Origin: Juglans regia
Lineage: Eukaryota > Streptophyta > Magnoliopsida > Fagales > Juglandaceae
Direction: 5' to 3'
Assembly: GCF_001411555.2 (NCBI RefSeq)
Contig: NC_049907.1
Location: 10,162,622 to 10,226,621 of the forward strand
Length of the DNA stretch: 64,000 bases
Part shown: positions 11,588 through 24,487 of the stretch, one piece after another
How positions within the stretch are numbered: the stretch's first letter is position 1
Layout: each line of letters starts with the position of its first letter
Translations under genes and position numbers: made by a program
The notes under the pieces: model-generated
The model's input: the letters and a program-made list of their open reading frames with translations, nothing else
Database searches by the model: none
Told to the model about the DNA's origin: nothing

Positions 11588-14500
11588 TCATCCATTCCTT
11601 GCTAATTGGTGTCCTGCCACATTGCTTAGCCTGCTGACATGTAATATCTGAATCTGTTGAAAGCCTCTCACCATTCGACGAATGTTTTGAAGAAGGAAAT
11701 CAAAATCTGTTAAATATTCAGTATGGGAGTTCAAAGCATTTACAAGAATTAAACAATCAGTTTCCAATATCAATTTTTCAACACCCCATTGAGCACAAAA
11801 TTGTAAATCCCTCAACATTGCACCAGCCTTAATAAATTCCGAACATGCAACTTCTCTTTCTAACTTACTACAAGCAGCAAATCACATTCCCTTGATGACC
11901 CCTGAGTATAATCCCAATACATGCCTTGTGATGATCATGGAAGGTTGCACCATCTGCATTTAATTTCAGAAAATCGGCCAGGGGTGGTGACCAACAAATC
12001 ACTTTTGTAACTTCATTGCTAAACCCATCAAAGAATTCAGATTACATGGAGAGAGAATTATTAATCATAGTTGAACCTTGAAGCGCAACCTGCTCATATA
12101 AAAATTGATTTTTGTGATACCACAAAGCCCAACAAATAACAATAAAAGTTGCAAGAACTTCTTCACCCCCCCCCCCTATCTCTAACATTAAGTGCCAAAT
12201 CCCAAAAAGATAAACCAGTTTCAAAGCTCCTCAAAGAAGGCAAATACTCCAGGAAAATGTCATTAATAACATGACAGAAAAATAAAGCATGGGCTGCATC
12301 TTCAGAAACCTGATTACAAAAACCACATTTATCATCATCCTTAATCTTCTTCCTTCTCAAATTCTGAAAAGTAGGTAAGTTTTCTTGGCATGCCCTCTAG
12401 GCAAATATTTTCATTTTCTTGGAAATCTTCAAATGCCATAAACACTTCCAAAATCTCAAAATATGTCCACTTCTTGAACCCTCACCCAAATTCTAAGAAT
12501 TAGCCAACTACAGAAATTTATAGCCACTCTTGACAGAATAAGAACCACATCTTTCTTGAGTCCAATACCATGAATCTTCTTGAAATAAACAAATATTAAG
12601 TTTCAGGATCAGATTAGCCAACATTGGATTAAAGAGAGCTCTAACATCATTTATATTCCACCAACCTATACTTTCATCAAATAATTCATGTACCCTCAAA
12701 CTATCATCTCTTATTTGCTCCACTACTTGCTGAATCTCCTCTCTTCCACAACTAGGTATCCAAGGGTCTTGAAAGACCTTAACACTCCTCTCGTTTCCCA
12801 CTCTCCACATACAACCAGATTTTAATAACGGAAGCGCACCATGAATTCCTTTCCAAACATAAGATGCATTAATATCACTAGTGGCCTCAAACAAATTACA
12901 ATTTGGAAAATACCTTGCTTTAAAAACTCGATAGAGAAGAGAAGTCTGATTTGTGAGAATCCTTCAACCCTGTTTTGCAAGAAGTGCCAAGTTAAAATCA
13001 CTAAGGTTGCGTTTGGATGTTGAAGTGAGTTGAGTTGAGTTGAGTTGAGATAATAAAATATTGTTAGAATATTATTTATTATTATTATTATTATTTTGGG
13101 ATTTGAAAAAGTTGAATTGTTTATTATATTTTATATTGAAATTTGAAAAAATTGTAATGATTAGTTGAGATGAGTTGAGAGGATTTTTTGTTCCAAACGA
13201 AGCCTAAGTTTCTTAAAACCCAAACCACCACGAAACTTAGAATCACAGAGTTGATCTCACCTAACCCAATGAATTTTCTTCCCCAAAGCTTGATTATCCC
13301 ACCAAAATCGGGCCATCATCAACTCTAACTCATGACACAAAGATTTTGGAAATAAAAAGCAACTCATAGCATATGTCGGTATAGACATAGCTACAACTTT
13401 TAATAAAACTTCTCTACCTCCTTGAGAAATCATATTTCCTTTCCAAACTTATAGCTTTTGCCACAAACGATGTTTAATACCAGAAAAAGCACGTTGTTTT
13501 GATCTTCCAACCATTGGTGGTAACCCCAAATTTTCCTCATACTGCTGAGTAGTACTACCACCCCAAAACTGCATAATTTCTGCTTTCAATTCCTCATTAA
13601 CATTTTTACTAAAGACCATTGATGTCTTCTATTTGTTAATACACTGTCTTGAGGCCTTCTCATAATTATCCAAGAGAATCTGAATCTTTTCATTCTTAAC
13701 AACATCTGTTCTACAAAAAATACATTATCGTTCACAAATGATTAACTCTTGGCGCCCCTCTACAAATTCTAACACCCTCTACCATACCAGGACCCACATT
13801 CATCTTCAATAAACTGATCAAACCTTCAATACAGAGAAGAAATAGATAGAGAGATAGTGGATCTCACTGTCTAAGTCCTCTACTCGGAATGATAGGCCAT
13901 TTTGGACGCCCGTTCACAAGAACTGAAAATGAAACAGTAGAGACATAGTTCATAACAATATCAATCAGCTTTTGTGCAAAACCAAGAGCCCCTTAATTCT
14001 TTCCAAAAAACACCATTCCAACTTATCATAAGCCTTACTCATATCGAGTTTTATAGACATAAAATCATTTTTCCCATATCTCTTATTTCTAAAATAATGT
14101 AATAGTTCATAGGACACTTAAGACATTATCAGTGATTTGCCTTCCAGGAATAAAAGCACACTAGGACTCCGAAATGACCAAAGGCATAATTTATTTTAAT
14201 CTATTTGCAATAACTTTACACATGATCTTATAAAATATATTGCAAAGACTAATAGGACGAAAATCAGCTACTTTAATAGAGTTGGGTTTCTTTGGGATTA
14301 AAGTAATAAAAATATGATTTACCTCCCCTGGAAAATTTCCAGAATTCAAAGCATGCAGCATAGAATCAATTACTAATTTACCTATCACTCCCAATATTTT
14401 TGGAAAAAGATTGGAGACATTACATCAGGACCTGATGCTTTTCAAGGGTGCATTTGCTTAATCGCGGCTTCTATTTCATCTGCCACATAAGATCTAGTTA

Positions 14501-15782
14501 AATCCCCATTCATTTGATCAATAACTTTACACTCCATCCCTGATAAAATATCATCCACAATAATTTGATTTGCAGCTGTAAAAAGATTATGAAAATACCA
14601 CACAATCAGTTCATTCATCTGCTCTCCACTCTTCCAAACGCCCCTATCATCTTGCAACTGTAAAATTATGTTCTTCCTTCTTCTTCTTGTAGCTTTTGTA
14701 TGAATACTATCCCTTTTTTTTAGCCACGAGACTCTGGATCTTTGTTTCCACATGACCTCATCCCTCTCCAGCTACTTTTGAACACTCTCACGTGCACTTT
14801 TATGAAGTAACATCGACTAACAAGTTGGGTCAGTTTCTTGAATATTTTTCAGTCTCATTTTGGCACTAGCAAACTCCTTTTGAACATGACCAAAAGAAAT
14901 TATATTCCATCTTTTCAACTCAGTTGCACACTTTGAAATACATCCCATCACTTGGTTAATAGAAGCAGGCCCATTACAAGCCCTTCACACCCTTTCGATA
15001 ATGGTAGCACATTTCTTATCACCCACCCACAAAGCCTCAAACCTAAAAGGTTTGTCCCCACTCCTTCTAAATGATCCCCCCATTAGTATCCAGTCAAATT
15101 GGGATATGATCCGAATAGGAGGCTGCTCCATGTTGAACCTTCAAATTTGGGAAAGCATCACACCACCCCGAATTTGCAATAAATCAATCCAACCTCTCAC
15201 TAATAACACATTCACCCTCACATCTATTGCACCAAGTAAATGGGACTCCAGCAAAACCTAAGTCTTTAAGGTGCCTTTCCTCTAAGACATATATGAAACT
15301 ACTCATCAACCTCTTAGACCTTAATCGCCCCCCACTTTTCTCATCATGATTTAGAATTTCATTAAAATTTCCAAAAACCAACCAAGGACATTCAACACGA
15401 TATCCCAAAGATTTTATCAAATTCCACACTTCCTCCCTTCTACCTGAATCTAAATGTCCATAAACACCCGAAATAAGGCAATGTCCCCCATCCACATTGG
15501 TAAGTCGAATTTCAGAGTGAATATGATGCATTAAAAAATTAATCATGGACAAATACAATTCATCTTTCCAAAGCAAAACCAAACCACCACTACGGCCCAA
15601 ACAATCAACTACAAAACAATTTGAATAGCCAAGCTTAAACTTACAATAGCCCATTGCTGAGTAGTTAAACGGGTCTCTTGTAAGAAAAGCACATCAAGAT
15701 CTTCCTTCACAATCAAATCACAAAGAGTAAGAATACCTCGTGGGTTCCCAAGCCCACTAGGATTCTAACTTAAAATTTTCAT
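11588..15782 (-). pseudogene. LINE ORF2 polyprotein (endonuclease, RT, RNase H), broken
   Basis: The start is at 15782 (MKILS), where the canonical tryptophan of LSWN is a TAG stop. Endonuclease motifs follow (NPRGI, LFLQETR, VYGHLDSGRREEVWN). The usual GDFNEIL is GNFNEIL here, which removes a catalytic aspartate. RT pieces occur at 14753-14442 and 14394-14191 (FRPISLCNIFYKIMCKVIANRLK). The region around the expected catalytic ADD motif at about 13740 is disrupted. Further C-terminal pieces (GGREVLLKVVAMSIPTYAMSC; SVKVFQDPWIP) lie at about 13500-12508. A zf-RVT-like segment (CGFCNQVSEDAAHALFFC) is at about 12340. RNase H spans about 11990-11588 (LNADGATF, LETDCLILVNAL, RLSNVAGHQLAR). Multiple frameshifts and stops plus one transposon insertion disable it. 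Confidence 0.85.
13005..13204. mobile_element. PIF/Harbinger-type miniature element inside LINE ORF2
   Basis: A 200-bp element with terminal inverted repeats GGTTGCGTTTGGA (left) and TTCCAAACGAAGCC (right). It is flanked by TAA on both sides (13002-13004 and 13205-13207), the 3-bp target duplication typical of PIF/Harbinger. The inner edges carry GAGTTGAGTTGAG words. It splits a LINE ORF2 stretch coding GFKKLR, so it arrived after the LINE. Confidence 0.85.
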
Positions 15783-15984
15783 GGTGTTTGGCGGGACTGT
15801 GCAATAGCCACCACCGATATCTCGTGGGTAGTATTTGAAACATGTACCTTCTTACTCTTGCTCCCTTCATCATCCGTGACAAAAATAAGCTTCCTCTTAT
15901 GCCCACGAACAGGTTCATCCTCATGGGAAAGCTGCACAAACCGTTTGGAGCTGCGCTTCTCGTCTGCAAATTCCTCAATGCGGC

Positions 15985-17250
15985 TCTTCATTGCATTCGG
16001 CTAGATAGATCGCACACGTGCCCTAAGTTGCAATTTTGGCTTTCTTTGAAGTGGGGTTCTAGACAATACATCCTCTTCAGAAGACAAATGGCATGGGTCC
16101 AAGCCCATAACAGGCCCTTTAGCAATCGGAACCTCAATCAGACTTCCTTCTTTCCTTCTTCCTTGTTCGAAAATATCAAATCCCCCACTTGCTCTATAAC
16201 CATTGTGACTACTATTCCCAACCGTTGTTCACCAAGTCTCTCATCACCATCACTAGATAAAACACTCCTTTGATCAACTCGAGACTCTAAATATTCAGCA
16301 CCCACTTCTTTCTCTCCAACTTGCGCACGTTCCGGTAAGGGCCCGTTTCCACCTAGAGGATGACGATCAACAGTCCCCACAGTTACAGACTCTTTCACAG
16401 GTGTGATTACCACCGCATGTGTGGATTCAACCACCTTAGATTGCGGAGCTCTTCATTTTGCCACCCTCCATTACCTCGAACCTCAGAACCGGCCTTCCAC
16501 CCACGTTTAAACGAAGAAAGCCCTGCTCGAAGCCCAACTCTATAAGGCATATGTTCAACCTTCTCAGTGACTGAAATAAAATCCTGACATTCACGATAGG
16601 AATGACCCAATAAATCACACTGGTAGCTAAAATCAGGAAGTCTTTCATAAACAAATTGAACCCAACAACAATTTTCATCCCCAATTTTAGTTTTTTCCTT
16701 CGTTGAAGAGGTTTGGAGATGCCTAATAGCACCCGTACTCTCATGTACTCACCCTATTCGACTTCCCCCTTATCCAAATCAACCTCCAGAAACTCTCCAA
16801 TCAAATTGCCAATTAACTTACTCACATAAGAATTTCAAGCCATCACTAGAAGATAATAAATCCTCACCCAAAAGGGGGCATGAACAATCTTTAGACCATT
16901 AATTTGCAACATGCATTCAAATTCCTTTAGGAGCACCAGCTGTTTGTCGAACGTCCAGGGCCCGTCATGCATGACCTTCACTTTATCCCTCACATTCTCA
17001 AACTCAACCAAACTGAATACAGAACTCAGATCATGAATTTTGACACCTTTCACTGTTTTTGTTACTTTCTTCATAGTTTGTTTAAAAGTTTCAGGGTAAT
17101 AATGCTTCCTGGTTAACAACTGTACAATCAAACAGTTCTCCCCTTGAGAAAGGACTTCCTCAACTTGACTAATCTCTACCACCACTTATTTAGCTTCCTT
17201 CTTAGTAAGAGACAGACTAGCATACATCTTCTCCAACGCATTAACATGCT
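15985..17250 (-). pseudogene. LINE ORF1 (DUF4283 plus CCHC zinc knuckle), broken
   Basis: Nucleic-acid-binding ORF1 protein of a plant L1 LINE. The segment at 17185-16835 reads as a DUF4283 domain (VVVEISQVEEVL.., then FKQTMKKVTKTVKGV, HDGPWTFDKQLVLLKEF). It is followed after frameshifts by a zinc-knuckle segment at about 16700-16560 (ERLPDFSYQC..LGHSYREC). A hydrophilic tail with KRKLIFVTDDEGSKSKKVH lies at about 15990-15840. A TAA interrupts the frame just before VVVEIS near 17187, and at least two further frame changes follow. In the LINE family this protein coats the RNA. Here it cannot be made as one chain. Confidence 0.75.
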
Positions 17251-17269
17251 TCCACTAGAGCTCATACCA

Positions 17270-19555
17270 AGACGAGAGAAAACCTCTACTCTGGGTATAG
17301 AGAGATGGGGGATTTTAGATCTTCTAAGCTTCACTTATAATTGATATAGTTGATGCATAAGGCATTATTCGAGTGCATTGAGGTGGTCCATTGTTCTGGT
17401 GTTAGGAGTGGCATTCCAACGCCAATCCTTTATTCATTTAACTTATGAATATAATATAAAATTATAATTTAAAGAGTATGCTACGTATAGTCATAGAGTA
17501 CACAAGTACCGCACAATCTCTTTGAAAAAAGAATGGGATCCACTATTAAAAAATGAGACGTTCTACTCATTAGCCACTAACACTACACACCTGATGTGGC
17601 ACTTATTTTTTCTTTGTCTCAACGAAACGTGCGTTTTCATCTTTTCAAAATTTCATTTCGAAAAACCTCACCTCCCTACATTCGCACCTCTGCCCAACAC
17701 TCCTTCAGGCTCTCACAGTTGCTGCTTGCCGCTCTTTGCACGAGTCAGGTATTTCTATCAAAAAAAATTTCATTCTTTTTCTCTTGTGCTTCTGAATGTA
17801 CATCTTCTCACAGAATCTCTTGAGATTCATTTTGCAGACCAAGACTTATCACTCTTGATTTTCTCACATTGTGTTTTTTTTCTCTAACTTGTTCCTGTTG
17901 TGTTCTTGGTGCACATTTGTTTTGGACAATTTTTTTTCATGCCAAAGTGAGAAATGTTCTAGTTGCATTTTCTATTTTGTTCTCCAGAGATGGAAGGGAA
18001 TGTGAAAAAATTTATTAGTAATTTTGATTATTCTTTTCGTCTAAAGAGAAAAAGAAATGGAATTTCATGCCACCTTATAAGCTGACGTTTTAGGAGTTTA
18101 TGCATAGTTGAGTTGAGTATTGTCTTCGTTTATTTTGCTCTTTCCATATAGTATCTAGAAGTTCGACTGCTATTATATATAAGCATATCATGATAGGATA
18201 AGTTGTTAATAAATTCATATCATTGTACAAAGAGTTGTATAGAAAAAAAAAAAAAAAAAAAGATCATTGTAGAAAGGGAAAAAAATCAAGAACTCATTTT
18301 GAGAAAATGATCAGTAGTTTTGGGACAGATTTTAAAATTTCAGTTCCCTGTAAGTTGAAAAATCCCAAATTTTAAAATCAGTTTTAGAAAATGATTGGAA
18401 TGCATGGACATGCATTAATTATGATGTAGTTAAGGGTTTTGATCAAGTAGTCAGAATGCCAAGTATGTCTCATTTGAGTAAGTTGCAAAGTGATAGATTA
18501 ATGTTTGCCTCTTTTATCTTAGACTAATAGCTCTAAAAAAAATGTTTCAAAGGTGAAGAAGGTTGCTGTGTGAAAAGATGAAATTGTCTTGCAACAATGA
18601 AAAACCGGAAAGCTTATGATGTTATTGTCCAAGAAAGGAAAAGGATAAAAGGAAACTAATATGAGATTTTTTATCGAAGAAGTAAAAGATCCAGTATGAT
18701 ATGATATTGGAGGTCGGAGGTCAAGATTGGTTTATTAAAATACCATTGTAAAGACCCAAAAGCTAGAGAAATGAGAGGCCGAGACACTGTTATGGAAAGG
18801 AAATAATACTTAAAAAGGTTTGGGATTGGCAAAAAGAATCCAGGATTGTATGCTTTAATTGATATGGATTATGCCTGAATTCTAAGCTTGAATTCCCTGC
18901 CTCTGTCACTCATAATTTCTTGCTAAAATGCTAAAATTGATATGGATCATGCATTCATTGATTGTCATCACCTAGTTTACATATAGACTTACCTCAGCCA
19001 ACAATTTCCTTGTTTTGACTTTCGATACTCAGTATGCCTGATGTTGTTCTTAATCTACTGCTTAATAATTAATTACTTGTTTGGCATATATATTAACTCT
19101 TTCTCTTGTTGTTTTGTGTGTAGTTGTGGAGATGGATGATCGAGCCTGTGACCAGTTGTGGAGATGGCCACGCCCTGTGGTGTTCCATAGTTGTGTATGT
19201 TGTACTGTTGTGAGCCGAGTGTTAGTGGCTATTTTTTGTATTCCTATGTTGTGGAGATGTTATTGGTATTGGTTCTATAGATTGTAGACTAGGGGATTTG
19301 TGTGGAAACACTTGTTCTGTTGCGGAGATTATGTGTTGTAATTTTTGTACCTTTTGGAGAGACTATGGTGTAGTTTGTGGAGATTCTAGGAAAAAATATG
19401 TACATTAGGGGCTTTTGCCACATGATCCATTTATACCTTGTTGTAATATACTGATATGTACCTGAAGTTCAGACTCTTATGAATATAACAACTTTATATG
19501 AATTTCTACTAGTTTGGTTTAGCTCCAAATTTTATGTGTTCCTGAAAGAATTTCT
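17270..19555. other. No gene recognised
   Basis: No supported coding region. A C/T-rich stretch at about 17620-17760 followed by a GTATTT donor-like site looks like a possible transcribed first exon, but no downstream coding exon is recognisable. A GTTGTGGAGAT word recurs roughly six times at irregular spacing between about 19125 and 19390. A poly(A) run lies at 18243-18261. Confidence 0.3.
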
Positions 19556-19577
19556 TTGCATTAACTCTAGGGCTGAT

Positions 19578-19715
19578 CTCAGTCCGGTCCGGTCCGGTCT
19601 TGGGCCATTTTGTGGACCGGACCGGACCGGACCTATTCGGTCCATGATTTCTTCACCCTGGACCGGACCGAGTCACATATAGGTCCGGTCCGGTCCGGTC
19701 CAGTCGGTCTGGACA
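19578..19715. repeat. Left subterminal GGTCCG array of the hAT element
   Basis: Clusters of GGTCCGGTCC in both orientations (GGTCCG and CGGACC), about 20 cores in 140 bp. In hAT elements such subterminal motifs are bound by the transposase; that role is inferred here. Confidence 0.85.
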
Positions 19716-20379
19716 TGTCTAAAATGGGTCATTCAGCTCATCTAAATCTGATTTTTTTTTTTGGCCAAATTTCAATTATTTTCGGCCCATTTCAAATTTG
19801 GTACATTTTTTTAACTAAAACTTTTTAAAAAACTTGATTTTGAAAAATACAATGATAAAAAAAACTAATCTATATATAAAAAAATAATAATAATAATAAT
19901 AATAATACAGAAGTTATTGCAAATTACAAATTACAAATTATAATCCAAAACTTAACAACTTAAGCACTTGACATATAACGGGACCAAAATTCTAGCTACT
20001 AGCCTGCTACATCCAGCTTACTAATCTTCAACTCAGACTTCAGGTACTCAGGAGTCAGGACAAGTAGGGCTGCGACAAAAAAAAGATAAAAAATTATCAA
20101 GTAGGAACCAAAATTCTAGCTGCTACATCCAAACTAACATAATCAATAACGTCGGTAGAATTTAGAGATTATAATCTTCTCACATCTTTAGTCTTTAATC
20201 ATCATTGCATATAGGGCCAGTAGGCATTGAATTTGACCCCTCCACAGAATCAGCAAAGTTCGGGTCCCTAACAAGTTTTATCCATAAAAATTTAAAACAA
20301 AACAAGTTAAATAAAGTTACATAACATAGAAGATAAAACAAAATAAACCACAAAATATATCAAAGGTAATTTTATTACA

Positions 20380-22515
20380 TACCCATATCCAGCTGCTTCT
20401 CAAATTCCTCAACTTCATCCATTAAAGTCCTAAGACTTATTGGAGTAGAAGAAGAACGAAGCCAGTTTTGTGCACATATGAGACCCTCAACACTCATTGG
20501 ATTTAAACTACTTCGGAAGGTCAAGTACACGACCCGCAGTGCTAAATGTAGATTCATAAGCCACAGTAGATACCGGTATTGTAAGCACATCACGTGCAAC
20601 CTTTGAAAGTACGCGATATCTAACTGAATTCACCTTCCACCAAGTTAGAAGGTCAAAACTATCATCTTCATCCTCACATCTTTCAGCTAGATATCTATCA
20701 ACCTCTGACTTACTTTCCAAACTATCTTCTGACTGCAACTGTTGCTTAAATTCAACCAAAATTTTTGCCTTTCTACTAGCCACATTCTCAGCTGAAAGAG
20801 CTACATCTTCATGTTGGGAACTTGTGCGCTGAGGAGAATGCCCTTTTTCACTTTCCATGTATGCATCATATATGCGGATAAATGCATTTTTCACCTTCCA
20901 ACTAAAATCAAGTTTTTTTGCATGATCATGTGCATACATTTTCCCCAACCCAAAATCAAGATATCGCATCTTGTAGCGAGGATCAAGAAGAACACCAACA
21001 TAGAGCAACATATTTTGATTTTCCAAGTTCTCTCAATACTTATCAAACTTTCTCTTCATATTTGTGGCCATTAATCCCACCACGGGATTTCGTTCTTCAC
21101 ACTCCATATTAATGGCATCTTTAATAATAACCAACTCCGGGAAAAAAACATTACAAGTTACATATTCACCATTCGAGAATTTTAAAGTTGCATCATGAAA
21201 TAATGCAAGGAACCTCACAAACAACTGCACCTTCGCCCAATCAGATGCATTGGGAGGCTCTAACTTCTTTGACTTTCTCGTAGTCACCACATGGTCTACA
21301 TTTTTATCATCGACATCATCGTCATCATCATCTCTAATACTACTAAGGAAGCATGGATCTTCTTCTTCCAACCTATCAAAAGCCCTTTTAAATTTTGAAG
21401 CCCTCTCCAACATAAGATAGGAGGAGTTCCACCTAGTCGGTACATCTAGGCAAACTTGACTTTTAGATTGAATCTTCCAACCCCACACATTTCTGTTATG
21501 TACTCCACCTTTGAGGAGATGATTTAACATACTTCACAACACCCCTCACCTTCGCAATAGACTCATCATATTCTTTTAACCCCTTATGAACAATTAAGTT
21601 TAAAATATGGGCACAACATCGAACATGCAAGAATTCATGTTTCAAGATTGTGTATTTCCTATACTTTGTTTTTTTTTTTTTCAAATAAGAAACAGCTCCA
21701 TTATTAGAACTTGCATTATCAAGTGTGAGTGCAAGTATTTTTGGTCTCCCCCAATCATGCAAATACATCTCTATGCCCTTACCAAGGGTATCACCCTTGT
21801 GATTTTCAACCAAACAAAATGAAAGAATCCGCTTGTGTAACTTCCAACCATCATCAATAAAATGTGCTGTGAGACACATATAGTTTAGGTTTTGCACGGA
21901 TGTCCATGTGTCCGTGGTGAGAGAAACTCGCTGCCCTCGAAGAGCATTTCTCAACTTTTGTTTTTCTTTTAAAAACAAATTAAAGCAATCCTTGGCAACC
22001 GTCATACGGGATGGAATTCCTACCCACTTAGGGCAAACCACAAGCATAAACTTCCTGAAACCCTCCCCTTCAGCATGTCTAAAGGGCAACTCATCAAGAA
22101 TAATCATCTCTGCTAAGGCTTGTCGACAAGCCTCAACACTAAATGCAATAAACACAAGTCCCCCACTACCACTACCACTTCCTCCCTCCACCTTCCAACC
22201 TAGAGTCATCTAAGATTTATCCTTCTTCTTAAACGGACATTTCTTACATTAGTGCTCAATGTGATACTTCATGTTTTTCGTACCATTGGTCTTCGTATCA
22301 CATGCATACGAAGCACCACAATAATTATATGCAGCCCTAGGTTTACTTGGATCACCTTTTTGTGACCTTTTTGTAAAGTGATCCCAAACAAAAGACCTAA
22401 CTCTACCTCTTTGTGACCCACCAACTGATTGATCACTTACAGTGAGTGGGGGTAGGGGTGGAGGTGGAGGCATGTTTGCTCTTGACTCTTGCACATCACT
22501 TGTAGAAGACTCCAT
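20380..22515 (-). pseudogene. hAT transposase (BED zinc finger, hAT catalytic and dimerisation domains), broken
   Basis: The start is at 22515 (MESSTSDVQ). A BED-type finger lies at residues about 45-90, but its first metal-binding cysteine is tyrosine (YNYCGASY where CNYC is expected). TAA after HIEH at 22251-22249 and TAG just before MTLGWK at 22212-22210 interrupt the same frame. The catalytic region follows with TTDTWTS, LTLDNASSNN and HVRCCAHILNLIV. A frameshift near 21500-21540 leads into LDVPTRWNSSYLML. A conserved tryptophan codon near 21032 is TGA (KFDKY-stop-ENLENQNML). The C-terminal dimerisation region reads VARDVLTIPVSTVAYESTFST, and a further frameshift near 20520 separates it from FRSSLNPMSVEGLICAQNWL. 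Five lesions in all make it non-functional. The family relatives are RICESLEEPER/DAYSLEEPER-like plant hAT transposases. Confidence 0.9.
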
Positions 22516-22609
22516 CTATAAAATGGAGTCGGGATAAACAAGACAAAAAGACAAAAGAATAAAAGAATTAGAAAACAAGCATTAATATATAGTGTTAAAG
22601 CCTTGTAAA

Positions 22610-23095
22610 TTCATGGTTCTCAGATTCTCAACTATATAATATATATGAGCATATATATGTAACACATATATATATATGAGTGCTATTCTTCTACAAAGTA
22701 ATTTTTCTCAGATTCTGAACTATATATATAATATATATTAGCATATATAACTTATGTATATATATATATATGAGTCAACAAGTTCTACAAATTAATGCAT
22801 CTCAGATTATCAAGTTCTCAACTATATATAATATATATATGAGTTATATTTTTCTACAAATTATATGCATCACAGATTCACAACTCATATATATATATAT
22901 ATATATATACATATATACATACATAAATAATTTCCAACAAAGCCTAAAATGCAAGACAGCAAGAGTGCCAAATTTTCTACAAATTATATGCATCTCAGAT
23001 TCTCAACTTATATATATATATATATATATATATATTACATACATGATACATATATTGATATATATGCTCATCTCAGATTCTAAATTTCCAAGAAA
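22610..23095. repeat. Degenerate tandem array in the hAT 5' region
   Basis: Five to six imperfect units share the core CTACAAATTATATGCATC followed by TCAGATTCTCAAC and a TATATA tract, at a spacing of roughly 80-160 bp. The array lies between the transposase start and the right terminus, within the element. It may have grown by slippage at the TA tracts. Confidence 0.65.
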
Positions 23096-23659
23096 TCATT
23101 AAGGCTAAAATGCAAGAGAGCCAAAAATCACACAATTGACAATACTATCAGTCTACCATTGTGCTTCGACCAACAAAACAAAATTTTGCTTCAACCAAAA
23201 AAAAAAAAAAAATTCGGAATCCCTGACCCTTAAGTAACCCTAAAATCACTTTTTTGCCACACATAACACAAGTTCACAACAAGTTCACAAATCATAACTA
23301 GAGTCAAGAGTCACCGTCTCACAGAACCAAAATCGGCGTCCGGCGCCGATAAATACCAAAATCAACACAGTCAAGACTCAACAATCAACATACACGAAAA
23401 TTAAATGCGCGAAGATTAAATACCAGAGAGAGAGTACCAAAATCTCGACCGAGGGAGGCGACCGAGGGGCTGGAGGAGGGTGGATGCAAGTCGTGTCGGC
23501 TAGGGTTTTTCCGAATCGCACAAAACCAAAATCGCCTTTCGGGGGAGAGAGGGGGCGAACTGAGGAACTGGGAAGGGGGGAAAACTAATGTTGAAACGGC
23601 GCCGTTTGGATTGAAATTGGACCCAAACGGTGGCATTTCAACAAACGGTTTATTAAAAA

Positions 23660-23705
23660 AAAACTGAGTTGCGTGAAACGACGCCGTTTCACGCAACTCA
23701 GTTTT
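23660..23705. repeat. 46-bp perfect palindrome (21-bp arms)
   Basis: The arms are 23660-23680 and 23685-23705, exact complements around the loop ACGC. The arm includes CTGAGTTGCGTGAAACG. It lies inside the hAT element, next to other copies of an AAACG..CGTTT motif (about 23595-23610). The same ACG-type palindromic motif (GAAACGACGTCGTTTTG) appears inside the 34472-35050 element. Confidence 0.9.
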
Positions 23706-23726
23706 AAAATCATGCCCCTCCTGGAC

Positions 23727-24200
23727 TTATAGTGATTAGTTATTAACTTATTATCAATCATGATTAATATAAGTTATTAGTATTTTTTTTTTTAATACCA
23801 TAGGTCCATATTAGAGTCTATTAGTATACTAATACTATATGGACTTATAGTGTGTGTGTATATAATATATATATATATATATATTAATATATAGTATACT
23901 AATACTTTATATTATATAATAATACATTAATACTATAGACTTATAGTGATTAGTTATTATCAATCATGATTAATATAAGTTATAACTATATAATAGATTA
24001 ATAGTATTAGTACTAGACTATTAGTATATTTTTTTTAATACCATATTAGAGTCTATTAGTATACTAATACTATATATTATATAATAATACATTAATACTA
24101 TAGACTTATAGTGATTAATTATTATCAATCATGATTATATAAGTTATAACTATATTACTATAACTATAACTATTAACTATTGTCTTAGACTCTTAGTCTA
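23727..24200. repeat. Tandem repeat, about 165-210 bp units, in the hAT right arm
   Basis: Three units each begin with GACTTATAGTGATTA, at about 23727, 23937 and 24102. They continue with TTATTATCAATCATGATTA, a TTTTTTTAATACCATA block and TATTAGTATACTAATACTATA. Partial units extend towards 24300. The array is AT-rich and inside the hAT element. Confidence 0.75.
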
Positions 24201-24487
24201 TGTTAGACTATTACTAATTTACTAATACACTATTAGTATATATTTTTTTAATACCATATTAGAGTCTAGAAGTAGAGTCTAGACTATTAATATAATACTT
24301 GTATTAGTATAAATATTAATAATTTAGTATTACTATAAAATTATAAATATTACTATTAGTATAAAATTATAAATATTAGTATTAGTTAATAATTACTTAA
24401 TGATGAATTAGTGATAGGATTAGGTTAATTAGTCAAATGAAAATTATATACTTAATATATATAAATTATTAAATTAATATATATTTA

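Larger units (their letters stand above)
11450..17260 (-). mobile_element. Near full-length, inactivated plant L1-type LINE
   Basis: Read on the minus strand, the order is a short 5' region (about 17260), ORF1 with a DUF4283-type domain and a CCHC knuckle, then ORF2 with AP-endonuclease, reverse transcriptase, zf-RVT and RNase H segments, then a 3' region ending in a poly(A)-like tract (T-rich at 11449-11465). The length of about 5.8 kb is normal for plant L1 elements. Every reading frame is broken by stops or frameshifts, so the element is dead. A 200-bp miniature element has inserted into ORF2 at 13005-13204. The 5' end is approximate because no target duplication was found. Confidence 0.85.
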
